A DNA stretch of 64,000 nucleotides, taken from contig JAFTRN010000039.1 of NCBI GenBank assembly GCA_017462265.1, forward strand, positions 1 through 64,000, written 5' to 3'. The DNA comes from Coprobacter sp. (GTDB lineage: Bacteria > Bacteroidota > Bacteroidia > Bacteroidales > UBA11471). Below the pieces are notes generated by a model. The model did not search any database and was not told the origin of the DNA. It saw only the letters and a list, made by a program, of their open reading frames with translations. Below, piece after piece: positions 1-9,378 of the stretch. Each line of letters starts with the position of its first letter. Positions within the stretch are counted from its first letter, which is position 1. The translations under genes and the position numbers were made by a program.

Positions 1-363
1 ACGCTTGCCCGGAGGGCTATATTTGAGTAGCCGTGCGATGAGCGTAGCGGTTCGCACGGAAACGAAGGCCCAAAGTCTCCCCCGGAGTCCGGAGGTCTCA
101 ATCTTGTTGTTATCATAGAGGGCAATATCACCGAGGTGCACCACAAATTCAGATTGAGCGCTTCCCGCTGGGCACGCTATCGCTAAGCCCTCGGCTACTC
201 AAATTCGGCCCATTCGGGCAGATATTGTGATATACAATATCGATTACCTAACGGCAATCTTTTTATAATACAAACTCAAGCCCCTCTTTTTATTTTATCG
301 TATAAATCACGTTTAATCACAGACTTACGCAGATTTCAAGAATCTTTATCGGACACCAAATAA
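1..363. repeat. Gene-free repeat region with 58-bp inverted copy elsewhere
   Basis: No gene is seen here. A 12-bp perfect inverted repeat (TTTGAGTAGCCG at 22-33, its complement at 192-203) frames most of the segment. Bases 173-230 recur as the reverse complement at 13250-13307 with one mismatch. Bases 240-265 (CGATTACCTAACGGCAATC) have relatives near 13580 and 20815. Bases 343-361 carry a TTTATCGGACACCA-type motif repeated near 12910, 17220, 42380 and 54635. It looks like mosaic non-coding repeat DNA downstream of the pectinesterase. Confidence 0.6.
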
Positions 364-401
364 TAAAAAAACAATCGGGGCCACATTGCGCGGCCCCGAT
401 T
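364..401 (-). terminator. Rho-independent terminator of the pectinesterase operon
   Basis: A 10-bp GC-rich stem (AATCGGGGCC at 373-382 with GGCCCCGATT at 392-401) is followed on the minus strand by a T-rich run (the A-run at 364-370 of the plus strand). It lies 24 bp after the stop codon of the CE8 gene. Confidence 0.85.
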
Positions 402-424
402 TCATGAGAAAGATTACGTATAGG

Positions 425-3400
425 TTATTTTACAATAACTTTCGTAGTAACGATACTGCCATCGCTCATGTGCATACGCACGATATTGACGCCTTGTACC
501 GGCTCGGCTACACGCATACCGCTGAGGGTATATATCTCGGTAGATACTACGGTGGCAGCCACCTCTACACTATCGATAGCCGTAGATTCGGAATAGGTGG
601 CCGGAGCCGAAGCTGCACCCAGACTACCATATTCGTTGGCAGCTTGCACGGTGAATTCGTCACCCTCGGCAAACGATGCGGGAGTGTATGTGCACTCGGC
701 GGTGAAGCCTACCACTTTACCATTCTGCGATACCACGTAACACATAGCGTAGGGAACAGCAGCCCACGAGAGGCGTTTCTCGGCATTGTAGGTAACGACA
801 GGCGCATCGACAGCCTCCATCAGTTCACGAGGATTCCAATAGTCGCTACCGGTGAGGACATTGGCATAGGTGTAGGTCGCAGCCTCTTCGTCGGTGAGAT
901 AGTTTTTGGCCTTACCATATATCTTCTCGCCATTGCTGGTGTAGTAATAGGTATCGATACGGTGGCTGAGGTCGAGCAAATTACCCTCGGCATCGGTCGT
1001 CTTGTAATCGGCAAAGATAGCGGGAATGGTACCCATGGTTTCATACCAACCGGCTGCCGGAATGGTAACTTCGGCGCGGGTGTAGAGGAACACCGTCTTA
1101 CAAGCGTTGTGCCACGGACGGCCCAACCATATATCGGTAGCCGATGCGGGATTGGTGGGAGCTGTTATGACGTTGTGGTCGAACACATATCCCCACTTGG
1201 TCGAAGGACCGTGCGAAGGAGCTACGATATAACCACCGCTGGGACGTACGATATTGATGGTACACTCGTCGAAATACACATCACCACCACCGTAGATGAA
1301 ATCGACAGCTCCCTCGATGAAGCAATCTTTGAGGTAGTGACGGTGAGCATCAGAGGCTGTAGAGGTGAGGTAAGTATCTTGATAAGAGCGCAGCTTACAG
1401 TTGTAGAACACGGCACGGTCGTTATTGGTGTACATAGCCAAGGCTTGCGGACCGGCATTTTGTTGCACGCCATACTCGTTCTCGAACGAAATGTTCTCGG
1501 CATAGAAGTTGGCCGAATTTATCACAACCGAAGCACCTTGACTTACGTGGTAAGCGTTATCGCCACCGCAAAGGCGGTCGTCGGTAACGGTCACTTTGTC
1601 TTTGTCTTGACCGATAAGGTAGATATAGGGCTTGGTAGCAGGTATCTCTATGTGACCTTTGTAGTAACCCTCCTTGATGAAGATGAGCCACGGAGCCGTG
1701 CGACCGGCAGGTGCGGCAGCAATAGCATCAACCACATTGAGGTAGTCGCCACTGCCATCGGCAGCCACTACGGCATCATAGATACGGGCCTCGGGCTGTT
1801 TGCGATCCATCGTGGTGAACGAGAACGATGTACCGGCAAAGGCGTTGCCCGAACGGTCAACGAGAGCTCCGGCAGGAACATTCACGGTATATGAGGTGTT
1901 GTAGTCGAGGTTGTGGTAGCGATAGAGCACCGAGCTTCCGCTGTAGGTAACATCGGTAAGAGCCTCACCGTTGAGCGTAACATTACCCTCACCGGCTTTT
2001 ACGATTTCGTTGAAGTTAAGCACGATAGAACCGGTTGCCGAGGCGTTTCCGGCTTCATTGGCAGGTATAGTCGAGCGCAAGAGAGGAGCGTCAAAGTCGT
2101 CCTCGAGTACTTGGTCGGCCAAGATGAAGATATCGCAAATAGATGTACCATCTTGATCACCGAGAGTACCTACAAGCGACGAGGTGTAATCGGGATACCA
2201 ACGAATCCAGAGTTTCTCTTGATTCTCGGCAGCCTCGGGCAGTTTTATTTCGCTTTCGATCCACTTTTTGGCATCGGTTATCTTTATGGTATCGGCCGTG
2301 GTAAAGTTCTCACCATCGGTAGAGTATTGCAAGAACTGAATAGAATAACCGTTGAACGAGCAAAGCATCTTGGAAAGCACGCGAATGTTGTAATAGGTCT
2401 TCGACGAAATAGTCACCTCGTAATAGTAACGTTGAGCGATAGTACCCCAGTTCACCCAAGCATATCGACCTTCGTAGGTAGGATTGTTGGAGAGGGCACT
2501 GCGGTCGAGCGCGCCTTTGGTAGTACCATCGAGGGTACGGAGCGAAAGCATACCGGCATTGGTCGATTCGTTGAAGATGTCGCCCATGCGATTAGCGCCA
2601 CCGGCATTCCAAAAGTCCCAACCACAAATGAAGGGAGCGTTGCTGAAAGTAGCAGTCACATCGGTATCGGCAGTCATCTTTATGGTACGAGTGGTCTCGG
2701 TCGTTCCATCTTCCCAGTTGAGGAAAGTATAAACCACATTCTGCCAAGCGGTGAGCGATATTTCGGCACCCTCTTCATACATACGTTTGCCATTGACGAA
2801 TGTACCTTCGTCGGAGAGTTGTATATAGTAGTCGTTGGAATTCTCTACCGTGAGGTTGAGGGCGTAGGTGTTTACAGCCTTGAAGTTGGCGGTAAGTTCT
2901 ACATCAGCGGTAAGGGTGTGGGTGTAAGCCGGTGTCTCGGCCACGACGTTACCCTCGGCATCGGTCCAGTTTACAAAGTCATAACCGAAGTTTTCAACAG
3001 CTTCGAGAATAATCTGAGTGTTTTCGTTGAACTTGTTACCTATCGGGGCCTGTTTGATGCTACCGGCCTCGGCAATATTCTGCGCGATGGCAAATGTATA
3101 TTCGGGAACACTGGCAGGAATACCCTCGAAAGTACCGGCAATCTTGATGTTGGCAAGACCCACTTGCTTGTTATTGGCCAAGTTGTAGAGGTATATTTCG
3201 AGTGTCAGTTCCTCGCTCGTGTTGGTGATACCGGTCACATCGAACGTGTAGCTCGAGGTTTCGTTGTTGCGGGCAGGATTGGCTCCGGTCACAAGATTTA
3301 CGCGTTGATCGCCACATACCAGATAAATATCGAGATTACCGCCACTGGTACCATAGCGACAGCCATCGAGCGAAACCGTGGTGGGGGTGAATGTAACACC

Positions 3401-4936
3401 TACCTGAGGTTTGAAAGTGAAGGTGATTTTGTCATCTTCCGTGGGTGATTTGCTATTGGCAATCGGTTGGAAACGAGTGAAGTTGATACTGTTGGTGGTT
3501 GCTTTGTCAAGATAGGGCACGTTGCTTCCGGTTGCGTGCATATCATAAGCAAACAACAATTTGTCACTACGAGTGGCTACATGGGCATCTTTACCTTCGT
3601 CGAAAGGCCATACGATAGAAAAGTCACCCGAAGTGGCTATTTTCGTACCGATGAAATCGACTTTCTTTATACGAGTGTCGTAGGTTACATGACCTTCGCC
3701 GTTTTTACCATTGAGTATGCGCACATACACGCTGTCTTTGTTGGTAGCACCGGTGAGCAACACGGTATCGGCGCTGTAGGGTTGCCACCAAGCTTGGTCG
3801 GTAACCACCTCGGCAGCGGGCGACCAAGTCTTGCACGAGTCGGTAGAGTAAACGATAAAGTGGTTGGAACCGGCATTACAAGCATAGGTAAAGGCGAGCT
3901 TTATGTCTTGATATTCGGCCGTAGAGAAAACGTATTGCGCATAGTTGTCGTGATTGGCGGCATCGGCAAAATCAGCCAATACGAGCGAACCGTTATTAGT
4001 GGTTTTGAAGGCCAAGCTACCACCGGTACCTTCGAACGAAGGATAGTCGTCGGCATTCAATTCATAGCCTTTCGTACCATAGAACGAGAGTAATCCGCTA
4101 CCGGTGTGAGCAGCTACGGTTTTCTCGGTAAGGGTGTTGTTTTCGGTGGTAAAGAGCCAACCGGCAAGCGTCCTTGTTGTTCCGGCTGCCACCTCTTCAT
4201 CATCGGCAGGTTGCTCGGGTTCTTCGGTGGGAGTATCGGTTTCAGGCTCCTCAGGCTCAACCTCAGGTTCTTCGGGTTCTACAAATACCTCATCGGCAGC
4301 CATCTTCGTACCGGTAAACGACAAGGCTTGTATGCGTGTACCGAAAGGCGAATAGCCATTACCATTCACGCCATTGATGACACGTACCACTACGCTGTCT
4401 TTATCACCGGCCTTGGCAAGCAACACACTATCGGGGGTATAGGCTTGGAACCAAGCTTTATCGGTTTTGTACTCCCCTACAATGGTCCATGTCTTGCAGG
4501 TATCGGTAGAGTAAGCGATAAACCAATTGGTGTTGGTGTCGGAAGCAAAGGTGAACGCAAGTTTCACATCTTTGTAACGACGAGTAGAAAAGGCATATTG
4601 CGCATAGTTGTCGTGGTTGGCGGCATCAGCGCAATCGGCAAGAACCAGCAATGAGTTACCCGGAGCATCGAGCAAAAGACTGTTGCTGGGGTAAGCATCA
4701 GCTTTCAGGGTGTAACCGGCTGTCGCGCTGAAAGTGAGCAGACCATTACCGGTGTGGGCAGCGACCTGATTGTCGGCAGGCGCGGCATTGTTGTCGGCAT
4801 TGAACAGCCAACCGGCAAGCGTCGTTGTCGTTCCGGCTGCAACACCATCGTCTGTAGTTTGGGCTACTGCACGCAACGGCATCGCTATCAATGCCACGAC
4901 CATAAGCAGCGACCACAAGAAAGTGTTTTTTCGCAT
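425..4936 (-). CDS. Giant multi-domain secreted pectin methylesterase (CE8)
   Basis: Predicted to remove methyl esters from homogalacturonan outside the cell. Residues 1-26 form a signal peptide. Two copies of a roughly 180-residue module follow (about 30-215 and 250-435, each with LAGWLF near its start), then InlB-like beta repeats (about 620-770), a third anchor-like beta module (about 775-975) and an Ig-like module (about 985-1045). The catalytic beta-helix spans about 1053-1350 and shows the family residues: Gln in GPQA, Asp in QDTY (about 1187), nucleophile Asp in VDFIYG (about 1212) and Arg in WLGRPW (about 1273). The last 75 residues resemble a type IX secretion sorting tail. At 1503 residues it is about five times a bare CE8 domain. 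It lies 35 bp after the CE12 gene on the same strand, so the two are probably co-transcribed. Family call is firm; module boundaries are approximate. Confidence 0.93.
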   Translation of the reverse strand: MRKNTFLWSLLMVVALIAMPLRAVAQTTDDGVAAGTTTTLAGWLFNADNNAAPADNQVAAHTGNGLLTFSATAGYTLKADAYPSNSLLLDAPGNSLLVLADCADAANHDNYAQYAFSTRRYKDVKLAFTFASDTNTNWFIAYSTDTCKTWTIVGEYKTDKAWFQAYTPDSVLLAKAGDKDSVVVRVINGVNGNGYSPFGTRIQALSFTGTKMAADEVFVEPEEPEVEPEEPETDTPTEEPEQPADDEEVAAGTTRTLAGWLFTTENNTLTEKTVAAHTGSGLLSFYGTKGYELNADDYPSFEGTGGSLAFKTTNNGSLVLADFADAANHDNYAQYVFSTAEYQDIKLAFTYACNAGSNHFIVYSTDSCKTWSPAAEVVTDQAWWQPYSADTVLLTGATNKDSVYVRILNGKNGEGHVTYDTRIKKVDFIGTKIATSGDFSIVWPFDEGKDAHVATRSDKLLFAYDMHATGSNVPYLDKATTNSINFTRFQPIANSKSPTEDDKITFTFKPQVGVTFTPTTVSLDGCRYGTSGGNLDIYLVCGDQRVNLVTGANPARNNETSSYTFDVTGITNTSEELTLEIYLYNLANNKQVGLANIKIAGTFEGIPASVPEYTFAIAQNIAEAGSIKQAPIGNKFNENTQIILEAVENFGYDFVNWTDAEGNVVAETPAYTHTLTADVELTANFKAVNTYALNLTVENSNDYYIQLSDEGTFVNGKRMYEEGAEISLTAWQNVVYTFLNWEDGTTETTRTIKMTADTDVTATFSNAPFICGWDFWNAGGANRMGDIFNESTNAGMLSLRTLDGTTKGALDRSALSNNPTYEGRYAWVNWGTIAQRYYYEVTISSKTYYNIRVLSKMLCSFNGYSIQFLQYSTDGENFTTADTIKITDAKKWIESEIKLPEAAENQEKLWIRWYPDYTSSLVGTLGDQDGTSICDIFILADQVLEDDFDAPLLRSTIPANEAGNASATGSIVLNFNEIVKAGEGNVTLNGEALTDVTYSGSSVLYRYHNLDYNTSYTVNVPAGALVDRSGNAFAGTSFSFTTMDRKQPEARIYDAVVAADGSGDYLNVVDAIAAAPAGRTAPWLIFIKEGYYKGHIEIPATKPYIYLIGQDKDKVTVTDDRLCGGDNAYHVSQGASVVINSANFYAENISFENEYGVQQNAGPQALAMYTNNDRAVFYNCKLRSYQDTYLTSTASDAHRHYLKDCFIEGAVDFIYGGGDVYFDECTINIVRPSGGYIVAPSHGPSTKWGYVFDHNVITAPTNPASATDIWLGRPWHNACKTVFLYTRAEVTIPAAGWYETMGTIPAIFADYKTTDAEGNLLDLSHRIDTYYYTSNGEKIYGKAKNYLTDEEAATYTYANVLTGSDYWNPRELMEAVDAPVVTYNAEKRLSWAAVPYAMCYVVSQNGKVVGFTAECTYTPASFAEGDEFTVQAANEYGSLGAASAPATYSESTAIDSVEVAATVVSTEIYTLSGMRVAEPVQGVNIVRMHMSDGSIVTTKVIVK

Positions 4937-4971
4937 AACTGATAGAAATTAGGTTAGATGTTGTTTAAATT

Positions 4972-6861
4972 TTATTTGATTATTTTGTTTACGATTACTG
5001 TTCCATCGGAGTAGATTACCTTTTCGAGGTAGAGACCACTCGCGGGGGCCTCGCCGAGTTGCGCTCCACATATATTATAGTATAGTGTCTGCACCGGGAG
5101 GGCATCGACTACAGCCTCTTTCACGGCCGAAGTCGATTCTGCAGCGCCCCTGATAGTTACATTGCTGATACAGAAGGTCTTTCCTGTAGCGGCCGATGTG
5201 TACCAAGGATATGCCCGCACATAGAGCGATTCACCGGCGGCAAGCTCCACGACAGGCACAGCCTGCACGGTATACATGGTGTTCGACACCATCGATGAGG
5301 CATACTCGGCTATGACTACCGGATTGGCAAAATCGGCACTTGTAGAGTAAGAGACGCGACAACGCATACCATTACCACCGGCACCACCTACATACAGACC
5401 GATGGAGTCGATGTGCAATATCGTATTCTCGGCAGCGGTGATACCAAATTGTATATAGCGGGTAGAAACTTCGTCGATCTCACCTCCGGGCCATGCTTCG
5501 CCATTGATGAGATTGCGTTGCGTTTTGCGGTCGGCAATACCCGAGCCTTCGGGCCATGTGGTCGCGCCACCCTTGGGTTCGGCATAGCGTTGCACGAACA
5601 TATTGCTCCAGCTCTCGGCGACAGCGACAGCAGGTCCGGTGAGGGTATAGCTATCATCGGCCGTAAGCTCCCACACGATCGATACCGGCGCGCCACCGGC
5701 AAGATCTACCCCCTCATAGGCCAAGGGTATGCTCTTGGTGTGATTTCCGTTGGTCAATTCGAGAGTACCCTCCACTTTACCGGCACCGGCAACCGTGGCT
5801 TTCACATATATAGTGGTATAGTCGAGACTTCCGTCGGCGTAGGCCAACGAAATCGATGATGAATAGCTGTTCTTGTCTTTTGACACGACAAATCCTTCGC
5901 TGGCCGAGATGGTAAACTCGCCCGAGAGCGGTGTCAAACCTATACCCGAGAGCGAAATCTCGCGCACGAACTCCTGACCGATATAGGCCTTACCGAAATC
6001 TATCGACGCGGGGTTGATAAGCAGGTCGGTATCGATGTGGATATGATCGGCCAGAATACCCTGCGCTTTCATCTCTTGCGCCACAAGGCGAGCGATAAGC
6101 GTAGCGCCGTAGGCTTTGGGGTGGGTATTATCGCCGTCGCAGAAGAAGAGCGAGGTACAAGCAGCCTCACCATAGCTCAGATACAACTCGGCGGTCTTGG
6201 TGGTGATATCGAGGAAAGGCACCTCCATCTCATCGGCCACCTGCTTCATGGCGTAGATGTAGTCCATTGTATTGTCCGACTCGGGCAGTTTATTACCCGT
6301 GGAAATTGTACCGTCGGCATTGAGTATCGAATAGGAGTCACCCAAGTCGTGCTGACCATTGCGACGAATGGTGTTGCCCGAGAAATATTTGCGACAAATG
6401 GCACCCGCCAATATGGGGGTAGCCCCCAATTCGCGCGTCTCATTCACATATTTGCGCAGATAAGTTTTGTAGGTATCGTAAGGTGTGGTGCCTCGGTAGT
6501 CGGCCGAGGTATCACCGGTCTTTATCTGCACTGAATCTCCGTCCATACCTCCGTTTTTCTCGTCGTTGTGTGCGAATTGTATTATCACATAGTCGCCTTC
6601 GGAGATTTGTTTTTTCACCGAGGGCCAATAGGCACTTTCACGATAGAAACTTTTGCTGCTGGCACCGCTTTTACCACGATTGTTCACCGTGATGGTCTCG
6701 TCAAAGAATTGTTGGAACATCTGAGCCCACCCCCGTTTATCGGTTGTAGTCTCATCATACTCGGCCATCGTAGAGTCACCGATGGTGTGTACCTTTTTCT
6801 GTGCCGGCAACGAAAGCGAGACACACAAAAAAATCAAAATGAAGAAGTAAATCTTTTTCAT
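4972..6861 (-). CDS. Secreted SGNH/GDSL esterase, rhamnogalacturonan acetylesterase-like (CE12)
   Basis: Likely deacetylates rhamnogalacturonan or another pectin backbone. The start is placed at MKKIYFF because a signal peptide follows at once (residues 1-21); an in-frame ATG 51 bp upstream would add a charged stretch before it. The catalytic Ser is in GDST (Ser30), block III Asn is in FAHND, and the Asp/His pair is in DNTHPKAYG about 240 residues in. Residues from about 265 on form beta-rich accessory modules: an Ig-like domain ending near 360 and a carbohydrate-binding-like module at about 365-545. The C-terminus again looks like a type IX sorting tail. It is the first gene of a two-gene operon with the CE8 pectinesterase, so both probably act on the same substrate. 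Confidence 0.9.
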   Translation of the reverse strand: MKKIYFFILIFLCVSLSLPAQKKVHTIGDSTMAEYDETTTDKRGWAQMFQQFFDETITVNNRGKSGASSKSFYRESAYWPSVKKQISEGDYVIIQFAHNDEKNGGMDGDSVQIKTGDTSADYRGTTPYDTYKTYLRKYVNETRELGATPILAGAICRKYFSGNTIRRNGQHDLGDSYSILNADGTISTGNKLPESDNTMDYIYAMKQVADEMEVPFLDITTKTAELYLSYGEAACTSLFFCDGDNTHPKAYGATLIARLVAQEMKAQGILADHIHIDTDLLINPASIDFGKAYIGQEFVREISLSGIGLTPLSGEFTISASEGFVVSKDKNSYSSSISLAYADGSLDYTTIYVKATVAGAGKVEGTLELTNGNHTKSIPLAYEGVDLAGGAPVSIVWELTADDSYTLTGPAVAVAESWSNMFVQRYAEPKGGATTWPEGSGIADRKTQRNLINGEAWPGGEIDEVSTRYIQFGITAAENTILHIDSIGLYVGGAGGNGMRCRVSYSTSADFANPVVIAEYASSMVSNTMYTVQAVPVVELAAGESLYVRAYPWYTSAATGKTFCISNVTIRGAAESTSAVKEAVVDALPVQTLYYNICGAQLGEAPASGLYLEKVIYSDGTVIVNKIIK

Positions 6862-6909
6862 GGTTCTATGTTTTTTTCGAAAAAAAATCTTAAAACAACT
6901 TTTGTTTTG

Positions 6910-6917
6910 CAAATGTA
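6910..6917 (-). promoter_or_regulatory. Bacteroidales -7 box (TACATTTG) for the CE12-CE8 operon
   Basis: TACATTTG on the minus strand matches the Bacteroides -7 consensus TAnnTTTG, 48 bp before the CE12 start. A clear -33 TTTG is not visible. Confidence 0.5.
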
Positions 6918-7122
6918 TTTTTTTTTACGATATATCGGAATCGGTATAATGGAGAAAGACCGAACAATACTATATTTCAAGACTTTTGTCCCCTCGATAG
7001 ACCTATTTATCCACCTTGCGGACCAAAAAATCCTCCATAAGATCGTAAAAAAAATGGCACGAGAAACCCGACATAAGCACCACACAATACTTTATAAAAG
7101 TGATTATATCAGGGGTATTACC

Positions 7123-8562
7123 CTATTCCCGAACCGATAATGCGGTAATTTCGGCAGCACGAGATTGCATTTCGTACTCGTCGGGTTGTTGATAGAGGGT
7201 AATCAGCAGATTTTCCACCTCACCTATGCGATTGGCTATCGCCTGGCGATTGTTGCTACCGGTGTAGTCATCGCGCAATTTCTGCAATTCGGTCTCATAC
7301 CCCTTTATCAGGCGACGAGCCTCTTGCGCTTTGAGATAGAGCGCCCGAGCCTCTTTGTTGCGGAACTGCGACAAGTCGGTATAGACTATATCGTCGGTTA
7401 TGACAAAAGACATCTTGCCTCCTTGTTGTACCGGTTGCAGCGTGGTCTCTATTTTATTGATTTGAGCGAGAATGGTGCCATAATCGACATCGGGCTGCCA
7501 AGTGTCGCGTATCGACGATATTTTGGCCCGGCTTATGAGGTCGGGAGTATCGGCCTCGGAAAGCACTCGGGGACTCTCCTCATATATATATAGGTATATA
7601 ACAAGTTTCCCCTCGGGTTGGAATCGGTCACTGACAAACCACCCTACCCCATTGTATTCGTCGATAGCCATCATATAATCGTTGTAGGGCGAGTTGAAGG
7701 GCATAGGCAATGCCTCGGGCTCATTATACTCCTCACCTACAATATCGTAAGTAGTACGCACTATATCATACCCACCCAGCGATAAATCCTCATCGTTCGA
7801 AGCGTAATAGAGCGTAACGCCATCGCTCATCAAGAAGGGATAGTTCTCGTCATAGGGTGTACTGAGGTCGTCGAAAGGCTCCTCCTCGCCATAGGTTCCA
7901 TCGCCCATATTGGAGCGTGCCACAAGTTCGCACCCATACATGGTCGTAGTGACGGCATAGATAATTTTGTCGCCACGTTGCGTGCGATAAGCCGGCGACG
8001 CGGCGGGTGCAGCATCGGCTACAAGCGCGGTATAGTCAAGTAATGCCCCGGCTTCGCTCGAAAGACGATAATGGGTAAAAAAGCGTTCTTTATCGACTAT
8101 CATACTATCTATCACCTGCACATTTTGCACCTTCGATAGTTTTTGCGCACCGAGTTCGGCATGAGTTATCAGGGTTTCGTAGGTCTCTGTATCAATATCC
8201 TCCTCCTCGCTTTCATCGAGATACTCGATGTATCGGGTATAATAATTGACAGCCTCTACAAAACGGTACTGTTCGTAACAGATGTCTCCCAGGTATCGAT
8301 AGGCCGATGGTATTTTCCCGGCCACCGCTATTTTCAGATATTTCTCGGCACGGGCACGTTCGCCGGTCTCGTAGAGGCACACCCCATACCATTGGTTGAG
8401 CGTCGCACTCTTAGGTTTCTTTTTGAGTTGTTTTTCAAAGACAGGCATCGCCTCGGCATAACGACCGGCACGATACATATTACGAGCTTCGTCGAGTGTC
8501 TGCGCCGACAATATACCCGACACAAACAGCATAAGGCATACGTATATATATTTTCTCATCAT
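7123..8562 (-). CDS. Secreted TPR protein with PD40/WD40-like repeats
   Basis: Function unknown. It begins with a signal peptide ending in ILSAQ (residues 1-20). TPR-like helices occupy about 22-125 (repeated A-Y/F-A/G patterns such as YRAGRYAEAM and YEQYRFVEAV). A beta region at about 190-320 contains YPFLMSDGVTLYYASN, typical of PD40 strands seen in OmpA-associated TPR proteins of Bacteroidetes. The last 120 residues are helical and charged. No OmpA peptidoglycan-binding domain follows, so it resembles the front half of the SprE/PorE-like TPR-PD40 family. It is a single gene; a TATTTTTG box at 8585-8592 fits its promoter. The family-level description is reliable, the role is not known. Confidence 0.75.
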   Translation of the reverse strand: MMRKYIYVCLMLFVSGILSAQTLDEARNMYRAGRYAEAMPVFEKQLKKKPKSATLNQWYGVCLYETGERARAEKYLKIAVAGKIPSAYRYLGDICYEQYRFVEAVNYYTRYIEYLDESEEEDIDTETYETLITHAELGAQKLSKVQNVQVIDSMIVDKERFFTHYRLSSEAGALLDYTALVADAAPAASPAYRTQRGDKIIYAVTTTMYGCELVARSNMGDGTYGEEEPFDDLSTPYDENYPFLMSDGVTLYYASNDEDLSLGGYDIVRTTYDIVGEEYNEPEALPMPFNSPYNDYMMAIDEYNGVGWFVSDRFQPEGKLVIYLYIYEESPRVLSEADTPDLISRAKISSIRDTWQPDVDYGTILAQINKIETTLQPVQQGGKMSFVITDDIVYTDLSQFRNKEARALYLKAQEARRLIKGYETELQKLRDDYTGSNNRQAIANRIGEVENLLITLYQQPDEYEMQSRAAEITALSVRE

Positions 8563-8584
8563 AATAGAAGTTGATTTCTATCCC

Positions 8585-8592
8585 CAAAAATA
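8585..8592 (-). promoter_or_regulatory. -7 box (TATTTTTG) for the TPR/PD40 gene
   Basis: Minus-strand TATTTTTG matches TAnnTTTG and ends 22 bp before the ATG at 8562. Confidence 0.4.
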
Positions 8593-8637
8593 GGATTTTT
8601 TTTCGAAATAGAGAAACGATAAGCTATTAAAAAAAAT

Positions 8638-9117
8638 CTACACGGCAAGTATTCGCAGAACCCTCTTTTCTATGTCGATATACTCCTGTTCATCACCGAA
8701 TGCCGAAAATGGAAGAAACACAGGGGCCTCACCATCTGCCATATACAGCATTATATATGTACGCGTAATTTTATATCCCGTCACATATTCCCAGGGAAAG
8801 TGGTATCGCTCGCCATGAGTATATCGCAAAGCGATTCCTCCGTCGTCGATATGCGCAACACGTTCGCGCAACAACATATGAGTATGGGGGTGAGAAAGCC
8901 GCATGACAAAAAGGAATATCATAATCGTGGGTATGGCGGCAAATCCCAATATGATAGCCACATATATCATATCGGAAGTAAGAAACGACAACGCCACTAT
9001 GAGCGACAACAGCAACAACAGCCACCACCGATGTCGGCGGAGCAACGATTGCATCCACATATTAATATATATATCGACCGGCATATAAAATGGTACGGTC
9101 TCGATTGTTCGTTTCAT
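8638..9117 (-). CDS. Small two-helix membrane protein, YcxB-like
   Basis: Unknown function. The start is placed at MKRTIETVP (159 residues); the longer frame adds nine residues without support. Two adjacent hydrophobic segments (about 33-50 and 53-73) precede a soluble C-terminal half with a pattern of beta strands around DDGGIALRYTHGERYHFPW. That arrangement is the one seen in YcxB-like proteins. It stands alone, 75 bp upstream of the TPR/PD40 gene on the same strand, and has its own candidate TAACTTTG box at 9142-9149. Confidence 0.6.
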   Translation of the reverse strand: MKRTIETVPFYMPVDIYINMWMQSLLRRHRWWLLLLLSLIVALSFLTSDMIYVAIILGFAAIPTIMIFLFVMRLSHPHTHMLLRERVAHIDDGGIALRYTHGERYHFPWEYVTGYKITRTYIMLYMADGEAPVFLPFSAFGDEQEYIDIEKRVLRILAV

Positions 9118-9141
9118 CGTCGATAGTGTACGTTTCGAGAA

Positions 9142-9149
9142 CAAAGTTA
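9142..9149 (-). promoter_or_regulatory. -7 box (TAACTTTG) for the YcxB-like gene
   Basis: Minus-strand TAACTTTG lies 24 bp before the chosen ATG. It sits in an AT-rich divergent spacer (9118-9378) that also holds the ttcA promoter. Confidence 0.4.
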
Positions 9150-9326
9150 TACAATTATCTCACACAGACAATATTAATTATTTTTATTTTTTCACCATTC
9201 GATTCGAAAATCACCGATATATGATAAAATTCAGAATATTTTTGAAATAAAAATCATTTTTCAATATACACACCGACACAGCCATTAAATCACCACATAT
9301 ATACATACGATGATGATATATATTTT

Positions 9327-9359
9327 TTTGAAAAGATGTCTGATTTTTATCTACCTTTG
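9327..9359 (+). promoter_or_regulatory. Promoter of the ttcA-like gene
   Basis: TTTG at 9327-9330 and TACCTTTG at 9352-9359 are separated by 21 bp, matching the Bacteroides -33/-7 architecture. The ATG at 9379 would leave a leader of about 14 nt. Confidence 0.65.
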
Positions 9360-9378
9360 CAACCGCAAAGTGGAAAAT

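Noticed and set aside
386-1894. 502-residue open frame on the plus strand
   Set aside because: Antisense to the well-supported CE8 gene; its sequence shows no domain and arises from the codon bias of the true strand. The same holds for 1913-3448 (511 residues).
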